Shown here piece after piece: positions 37,901 through 46,900 of a stretch of DNA of 64,000 nt. The DNA is from Trichostrongylus colubriformis (lineage: Eukaryota; Nematoda; Chromadorea; Rhabditida; Trichostrongylidae), in the NCBI GenBank assembly GCA_963978905.1, contig OZ022257.1, forward strand, positions 28,349,274 to 28,413,273, written 5' to 3'. The notes beneath the pieces were generated by a model. The model was given only the letters and a program-made list of their open reading frames with translations. It was not told the DNA's origin and made no database searches. The position numbers and the translations under genes were made by a program. Position 1 is the stretch's first letter; every line of letters starts with the position of its first letter.

Positions 37901-40900
37901 CCAGCCAGGCTCCCAAACGGTCTATACCGTAGGCCGCCGCCCGCAGCAAATTTCGAGCGACTTCAGAGCGGCGTTTGGTACGGTATTCGCGGCGTAGTTT
38001 TGCACTGGAGCACAATTGTTGCGTCTCCGCTTCATACGTTGCGTTGTCGAGAGCACTCCTCCTTTCAACACCCTTATTTGATTGTGGATAATATATCAGA
38101 TTTACAGAATGAATTCGTCTCTTCCATACACTGGCAATATATACGACCTGCAGCTCTCTTTCTCTAGTACCTAGTGATACCATTTTTCATACCCTGCTAA
38201 TGAAACTAAATATGTATAATAGAAAAGAGCATTGATCAGAAGGTAAACACATACCATCACTTGACATTGATACTTACAAAGAAAGAAGAGAAAGTGTAAG
38301 AGCGAAATAACAGCGCCCCAGTGGAAAACCAAGTCCGTACCGTACCACGCCGCATTGAAATCCATAATCGTCTCAGGCGACGATTCTGCTACAGCAAGTG
38401 GTGGTCCTAAGTTAAGCGTTTCCTCCATATCACTATCAACCTGACAGTTTAGTTCATCGCATATCAGTTGCGATGACGGGAGAACATCGGTTCTGAATAA
38501 TCATGAAGAGAAATTCAACGGTTCTACGCGCTTCACCCTTCTCAAAAACAACATCATTGTCTCAAAACGACTGCCCGCTCTAAGTTGGCGACGTTAACGT
38601 TCATATTTAAAGAAGTATAAATAGCAACGGAACGAATACGGCCTGGATCCAACTTGACAGAAAAGGAGTTGAGAAGACTCAGAAAGCTTATCGCCAAAAA
38701 GGAGAGTTAAGACATAGCATAGGAGATGAAAATAATGACGTTGTCGTTATGCCCAAAACATGGATAAGACACCTATCGCGCCTTATAAGAGAATATCTAT
38801 TCTGAAACATCAATTTAGTCGTTCCAAAAAGTTACTGAACGACTGAAAAGAACAATTAAATGAAGTCCTAGTTAGGAAAATACAATACCGCTAACATTTT
38901 TTGAAAAATCGACACCTGGTGACGGATCAAACGGCACCTTCGTGTAAAGTGGATAAAATGGAACAGACACTTCAGTATTGTGCTATTTCGAAGTCTCATG
39001 ATTACCTGAATGTTCAACAACAAAGAGACTCCAAAATATTTATTCAAAAAACTCAAGACCCCTCAAAAGACTCGAAGGCTTTTTGGAAAATTTTTTTTGC
39101 GATATCTCAGAGTTCAACCCCTCTTCAGGCTTGAAACTGTGGAAGACAGCTAAATTATATGATATGCAGTAGCGCTCAAAAGTATTCGGCCAAATGGTTT
39201 TCCACTTGGGTTTTTCACTTGTAACTTTTTTGCGACTGAACCGATCTAACAAGGAAAGCTCCCGGGTCACCGTGACCATTCAAGATGAGTTGTATACCCT
39301 CCTATGTAGTTTCGAACGGGGATCTCAAATCTGCCCTCCAAATCTGCTAAACGATTCTGGGGAGAATGTTACGGACGCCTGTAAGATACGGCGCAAGCGA
39401 AGGTGCTGGTCATATATGACTCGAGGTAACATGCTGTCAGGGCTCGGATGAAGCAGCTGGTAGGGTGTCGAGCTACAAATTGGTGCATCAGAATTCGAAT
39501 CCTTTATGCATCTGCTAGTTTTGCTTTTGCCTTGAGTAATTGCTAAACATCTGCAAAACGCTTTTGCGCTTCATTATTCATCCCGTGCCCCCCCCCCCCC
39601 CCACTGATGAGTGATATGTTATTGGTTCTTTCCTGCATAATTGAACATTCTGCCCATCTAGTTTACCCTATTATTCTGCGATTGTGAGGAATTTGGTCTT
39701 GTTGCGTAAAATTTTTATAATATTCGTGTTCAGGGGCTCGAATTACCTCTCTGTGCAAATTTTCAGCCAAATCGAGTTTTCGACCCAACTTCGGAAAATT
39801 GGGGGTGCCGAGAGGGTAAGTAGTAGTTTTTGAATTTTTTTTTCTACAAAAAATCGTGCAACCTGAAAAAAGGTAGCCTAGACACATCTATTACAGATGC
39901 TCATGACAAAAATATACGTAACAGGAGTCAAATAAGGGCATATTCTCGGCCACGGTCAACGACTTCTCCTTCGTTGAATGGGCTGCCAGCCAATAGATCA
40001 CGAATTTTTCCGAAATTTGGTCAAATTCTCAAACTGGCAAAAAACTTGTTTCTTGGGATAATTTCATCCCCTGAACACGAAAAAAACACTGGTTCTGCAC
40101 GAGAGCGACTGGCTCGCGCGCTATGGGCCCCGAACATACCGCGTAATATTGGGTCATTCCATAAGTAATGTCGTTTTTTTTCGAGCGTAAATTTTTTCTA
40201 TGAAATTACAAGTTTCCGCAGCATATCATGTATCATTTGAAAGAGGTCCTCCTGCTCTACAAAATGACATGTTTAGTTTTTGAGTTTGTTAGAATGGGGC
40301 CGACATTTAGGCTGGCGAGGAGGTAGGTCCAGCCGACAAAAATTGACCAAACCGGCAATCAATTGAAACACTATATTTCAATTTAAGGAAATCAACCAGT
40401 CATGTGTCGCGTACTTAGTCCTGACCTCTTCTGCAATTTCCAATATTTAGTTGATCAAGAAGTCGGGTCGCTATTTTTCTAAAATCCTTTTTCCGAAGGC
40501 ACCCACATTTATTCAAATGAAATTTTTTCTTTCAAACTTCTTGATAAGAGTTGTTTTATGAACCACTTCGAAGGACTTTTTCTGCTCTATCGAAAACATC
40601 TTTCTAGTTTGTTTTGGCTGCGATTCAGATTGGGTTTTAATACCACGCGATAGGGGTCCAGTTGATATTTTTCACAATTTATTTTTTCCATGAGGAACTT
40701 AAGGAATCCGGTCAGTAGTATTTCCCTGTTCCTAGGCACCACCTGTTCTTAACATTTCACCACTCTTTCAACTGATTGGTTGAGAAAGTTTTCTTGCCTT
40801 TGTTCGAAGAAATTGTCTAAAATCACCGCGTTGTGGCGGAAAAACTAAATGTGGAAAAAGAGCGACGTGACTTTTTAAGCAAACGACTGGTGGAACTTAC

Positions 40901-43900
40901 AGGAGAGGTCGGGGCCGAGTACGCAACACATGGTTGGTTAGTTTTCCCCAAGCAAAATATAGTGTTTTAATTGATTGCCGGTTTGGCCAATTTTCGTCTG
41001 CTGGACCTACCTCTTCGCCGGCCTAAATGTCGGCGCTATTCTAACATACTCGGAAACTAAGTAAGCCATTTTGTAGAGCAGAGAATTTTCTTCCGAATGA
41101 TATATAATATGCTGCAAAAACTTGTGACTTGTGGCAAAAATTTTTGCTTGAAAAATACGACACTACTTATGGAATGACCCAATAGTATTATTTGTTCAAA
41201 AAAATCTCATAACTCCACTCCCAGAATCATGTAGCAGATTGGAGGGCAGATTTGAGATCCCCGTTAAAAACTACATAGGAACGATTACAATTGATTTCGA
41301 ATGGCTAGGGAGCGGAGTTACGGAGCTTTTCATGAATAACTGGTCTATTACATGGTACGTTCGGAAGTCGATGGCGCGCGAGCCAGACGTTTCCGCGCAA
41401 AATCAGATCCATTTTCGTTTTTAGGGGACCAAACTACCCCACTGTATAAGTTTTTAGCCAATTCGAGAATTTGACCGAATTTCGGAAAAAGTTCATGAGC
41501 TATTGGCTGGCAGCCCATTCAACGAAGGAGAAGTCGTTGACCCTCGCTGGGAAAATGCCCTTATTTGACGCCTGTTACGTCCATATTTGTCATGAGCATC
41601 TGTAATAGATATGTCTAGATTACCTTTGTTCAGGTTGCATGATTTTGTAGAAAAAAATTCAAAAACTACTACTCACCCTCTCGGCACCCCCAATTTTCCG
41701 AAGTTGGGCCAAAAACTCGATTTGGCTGAAAATTTGCACAGAGGGGTAATTCGGGTCCATGAACACGAATATCATAGAATTTACGCAACAACGCTAAATT
41801 CAAAGAATTTACGCAACAACGCTAAATTCCTCACAATCGCTGCAGCTCCTAAGCGCATCAAGGATTCGAACGCTCATTCACCTATCTGTAACCCAACACC
41901 CTACCAGCTGCTCCATCTGAGCTCTGACAGCACATTCTCTCGAGTCATCTATGACCAGCAACTCCGCTTGCGCCGTATCTTTCAGGCGTCCGCAAAATTC
42001 TCCCCAGAATCGTTCAGCAGATTTGGAGGGAAGATTGAGATCCCCGCTCGAAACTAAATAGGAGGGTATACAACTCATCTTGAATGGACACGGTGACCCG
42101 GTAGCCTTTCGTTGTAAAAGAAATTTTAGTATGTTGTACTTGGAGACACTGCATACTAAATATACTATTTTGGCGCTCAACGGTGTAAGTTACGTGGTTG
42201 AATGCAATTTTTTGGTTTTGGAGTGCCATCCCTATGCCGTCCCGCTGCGCCGCTGTCATCAAAAGTCGTGGTTTTTCTACAGAATATTGATGTTCTCTAA
42301 GGCTCGCTCGTTTTGTTTTTGTAAAGAAAACCGTTTTTCTTGACCGAGCCTTTTACTTTTTTTCGGTGGTCTTGTTGTAAATTCTTGTAAAAAACCATGA
42401 AAAGAGTCAAGCGGCCCTCAAGTAAAAGGAAATGTTGACAATAGGTCCAGGCATCACATATTAAAATTCTGTCAAATTCGATCGAGTAGGAAAAAGTTAT
42501 GACAAAAAGGTGTTTGGCCGAATACTTTTGAGCGCTACTGTATATTGTATTAGGTTGTTCCAAGAGTCTTGTAGTATTTTTTTCGATATCACTTTTTTTT
42601 TCGTCCAATTAATAACAATTAGGCAACGACGTATTGACCATTGTTATCGGCAACCCTCTGCCACTTTATAGAAAAATCGTTGATTCCCTTCTCAAAACTC
42701 TGGGTTCTGAGAGTCGAAGAAGTCAGCGATCGCCTTCGCAAGCAAGTCATAATCAACGAATTTTCTCTTGGCCAAGAAGGATTCGAGAGGATGGGTAAGG
42801 TGATAGCCAGAAGGGGCAATGTCTGGAGAGTATGGAGAGTGGGGCAGCACATCCCAGCCGAGCTCCTATAACTTGGCCTGGGAACTTTTCGCGAAATGGG
42901 CGTGAAATGGGAGCGGGCGTCGCTATGAAGAAGGTTGACCGCGGACCTTTTCCTGCACTTTTCTCGAACAGCGACGCAAGCTGCTGGAGCTGGTGGGTGC
43001 ATACGGCAGCGGTGACTGTCTCGCCTTGTACCAGCACCTCGCGGAAAAGCATTCCTTCCACGTCCCAGAACCAGCACAGTCCCAAGCGTGGTTTGTCCTT
43101 CATGTCAATCTCGCCGTTGCTGAAGCTGATGAACCAGCGGCGCACGGTCTCGTAGCTCACACATCCCTTTCAATGCAGCGCTGATGGAGTGGCGAGCTTC
43201 CGTCGTTTTGGTGCCGCAAGACCTCTCATAATAGATGACACCGCGAGTTGGGTGGGTATCGACAACGGGCATTGTAGCTCTCTCCACGGGATCTGGTGGG
43301 TCAATATATATTTTCCTAGAAAGCTTAGGGAACGTTCTACCATATTCCTGAACCGCCTGGACCTGCCTCGAAGTGAACAAGAGCTACTGATATTTTTTTT
43401 TGGAAAAATACTACAAGACTTTTGGAACAACCTAATATATCAGTAGCTTACGGCTCCGTCTCAAAAGAATTTTAACCCACCCTGCCAAAGACGTATGGTG
43501 CAGAAAATGATGAACGTACCTTTAAATAGCGCCCAGACTATTCGTTCTTATAGCTTCATATAATACCTATTATCTACTATATATAATTCGCTTAGTATGT
43601 CCGTCTGCGTATCCGTCTGTTGTCACGAAACCCATATCTCTCGTCGCAACATAGCTGGGACCATGAATTTTACAAGTGATGTAGAGTGTGCAAGAGGATA
43701 CCAATGGTGGAGGATCGGTTCTGATAACAAATGATAAGGGCTGATAAGTAGCCTCGAGAGGTGAATTTCGCAAATCCGTTTCGCCTTTCGGGTTGATCAC
43801 AGAGCGCTGACATTCATAGGTGTTTTGAGTGTTCGGACAGGGACACTCGTGGGTGACCCGCACTGATAACGGTTGATAAGATTCCATAAGAAGCGTAAAT

Positions 43901-46900
43901 GGCTAGAGTCGTCAAATCCGTTTCGCTTTTCGCACTGTTCCTGGAGCGTTCATGCTCACAGGTCTTTTGCGGAGTGGGACGGGGACATTGATGGTGGGTA
44001 ATCCAGCTTCATAACAGTTGATTAGATTTGATAAGAGCTCAAAAAGGTTAGAGTCGTCGAATCGGTTTCGCTTTTCGCATTGATCTGAAGCGTTCATACT
44101 CACAAGTGTATTGCGGAGTGGAACGGGTACATTGATGGTGGGTGATCCAGGTTGATGACGGTTGATAAGATTTGATAAGGAGCGTCAAAAGACAAATGTC
44201 GCGAAAATCGTTTCCTCTTTCAACAGATAGCGAAGAGTCCAAACCCATGGCTGTTGCTGGAGATGGTATGGGGATCCTAATAGTTACGAATCGAATGTGA
44301 TAACGACTGCTTAGCCCTGATAAAAGCCGTTAGGAAGTGGGTTGGGCAAAGTTTAGTACAGCGATGAACACTACTGTACGACCCGCTACAATAAAAGCTT
44401 CTGACGAACAGTGCAACTGGGTGAACATAATTCGATTATGTTTCGATATCAGTTGCCAATGTATCGGCCGCTAGATTGTCCAGCGTCCAAATAATGGTGC
44501 GCGCCTTTTGATACTGCGCTCTACATTTCGACCTATGTATGTGATATCAAAGCAAGTGAAACATTTCCTCATGCGGTATTAGCAACAATACTGGGTATTG
44601 ACCGCTAGGCTATGTGAAATTCGGAATAGTGGAGCATACTCACAAAAACGATAAGCATCGATAACTGACATATGGATCTACCACCAAATGAAGAATCATA
44701 GAACAAGTGGCACACTGAGTAAAAGATTGGCTACCAATCAGAGCAATCAAACACAAACAATTAGAGCAATCGAATACAAAACCAATGACGTCTGAAATAT
44801 CTGAACTCCCAATAGTGACCACTTTGACCAAAGTGTCAAATGATTAGTGTAAACCAATTTCAATCTAATCCATTTTCAGTGATATTCAATATCATTGTTA
44901 CAAAGGTATCGACCGCAAAATCGTCTGGGTCTCCGAAAAGTGGTTGGTCCTCTTTGGGGGAGCGATATGCAGTGATAAATATTAAATTATGGATTATATT
45001 AGGTTGTCGGAAAAGTTTTTCGTTTTCTAAATACGCGCTTTTTCCCTCCGAACTGCTTTCCAGCAATTTCTTCTGTACATACCATGTAGTACTAGTTCAC
45101 ACGAATTTATAGGTATTAGGTTGTCCCAAAAGTCTTGTAGGATTTTTTCGATCATCACTGTTCATTATTTTTTCTTCCAACAAGCAACAATCAGGAAACA
45201 ATGTATTCACCATTTTTATCGACAATGTCCGGAGAGTTACGCGGGTGGGCAGGACATTCCAGCGAACCCGTGTGGTTTAGCCTGGGTATACTTCGCGACG
45301 TATGGGTGGGCGTTGTCATGAAGAAATGTGACCGCGGACCTTCTCGGGCGCTTTTATCGAATTGCGACGGCAATCTGCTGGAGCTGGTGGGTGTAAAGGG
45401 AAGCGGGTACTGACTCGCATTATGCCACCACCTCTTGGAGAAGCATTCCCTCCGCGTCCAGAAGCAGCAGAGTAGAATCTTCTTCGGATGGAGGTCGAAC
45501 ATGGGCTGCGTTGCCTGCTCGGCGTCACGTAATAGCCAAAAGGCGCGGGGTGCGGTGGTATCGTACATATTCCAGCATTCATCGCCCCGTAGCCAGATAG
45601 ACGAGAAAGTCGTCGCGATGCGGGCGGAGCAGCAGCGATTGACAGATGGCGGAGAGGAATGGACAAGCACTCACACGTGCACTTTCGTGAGCATCCGTCA
45701 GGGCATGAGGTCCATCGCGACAGCACCTTCCGATAACAGGGCTCGTGGAGGCGACGATTTACGGTTATGGGTGCTTGTCCATTCCTCTCCGCCAGCTCGC
45801 GCAAGAAGGTTTCAGGATCGGCGCAAACGACAAGGAGCAGCGTCTCGTCGTCGAATGCGTGTGGGCGTCCCGTGCGTGGCTTGCCTTCCATGTCAATCTC
45901 GCCGTTACTGAAGCCGATGAGCCAGCGACGCACGGTCTCGTAGCTCACACATCCCTTGCCCAATGCAGCGTTGATGGAGTCGCAAGCTTCCGTCGCTTTG
46001 CTGCCCCGAAACCACTCATAGTAGATGACACCACGTCTTGGGTGGGTATCGACTACGGGCACTGAACTCTCTCCAAGGAATCTGGTGGGTCAATATACAG
46101 GGGGTGCCAAAAAAAGTAATTTTGTCTCCTCCACATTCAACCCCACTTTTGTCAAACTACAGCAAATTCTGTAGGTATTTTCATCCTCATATTCAAGAGC
46201 AGACCTCACTCTATCACTATACTCCGTGGGCCTTCTGCACGAGCAGGAACGGGAGCGAGGAGAGAGTGAACAAGATGTGTCAACCTCAACTGGGCAAAAT
46301 CCAAAATTTCGTCGCCCTCGTTCACAACCTTGCTGAGGTCCGTTCACTCTGGGTACCTGAGGGGATTCATAATGGGTGGTGTCCTTTACCATTCCGTTTT
46401 TTTTTCGGGTTCCCAGCGCCCTTCGTTTCCAAGAACCAAAACGTGTCCCTACTGCTGAAACCCCTCCGGGGGCGGACTTGAGGCATGAAAATGATACTTC
46501 GGATCATAGGAGCCTTGTCTAAGCAGCAGGGGCTCTGTGACTTCCATAAACCAAAGAGCCAATCATCAGGGAGCTTCCCACAAAAGACCTACCACGGAGC
46601 CTGGCTTCACCGTTTTAGGCGGACCTTGATACCAAATGAGCTCCGAGGCGCGACTGCGCCGACTGAAGGCTCCATTTTTCAGAGAGGTGAACGTAGGAAG
46701 CCACAGCTTGTTCCTTCTTTGAGAAGAGCATTTCGGGAATATTTTGCCCCAATAATTTTATCTTTTTCGTTTCCCTATGTCTTATATAATTGGCAGATGT
46801 GAGCCGTAGGCAAAACCACTTTTTTTGGCACGCGCTGTATGTTTTACTATTAGGTTGATTCATAATAAATCGGACAAATGGTAGTGATGATTTCTAGAGA

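Larger units (their letters stand above)
39250..42114. mobile_element. Tc4/Tc5-type foldback element nested in MITE C
   Basis: Termini CAAGGAAAGCTCCCGGG and CAACGAAAGGCTACCGGG lead ~0.9-kb inverted arms (39250-40148 and 41183-42114). TAA occurs on both sides (39247-39249, 42115-42117). Comparison with copy B shows the empty site as CTNAG with N = A, the target known for C. elegans Tc4 and Tc5, which duplicate TNA. Tc4 itself is a foldback, so the family call rests on target, end sequence and structure together. No transposase is visible. A third element sits in the centre. Confidence 0.85.
39177..42540 (-). mobile_element. Tc1-type MITE 'CAGTAGCGC', copy C, interrupted
   Basis: Ends CAGTAGCGCTCAAAAGTAT (left) and the same in reverse complement (right) match copies A and B in opposite orientation. 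TA follows at 42541-42542. The interior continues normally to 39249 and resumes at 42118; everything between is the inserted foldback. Removing it and its 3-bp duplication leaves about 496 bp. Confidence 0.9.

Noticed and set aside
37650..38183. 177-codon minus-strand ORF starting at an ATG
   Set aside because: It lies inside the ZCCHC4 intron, overlaps no splice-consistent structure, has a GC-rich centre that inflates ORF length, and shows no domain.
38278..38492. PPLAVAE...TIMDF considered as the methyltransferase catalytic block
   Set aside because: A much better block, CDPPFGVFLEPL, lies at 48664-48767 with correct neighbours and spacing; the PP here is coincidental.
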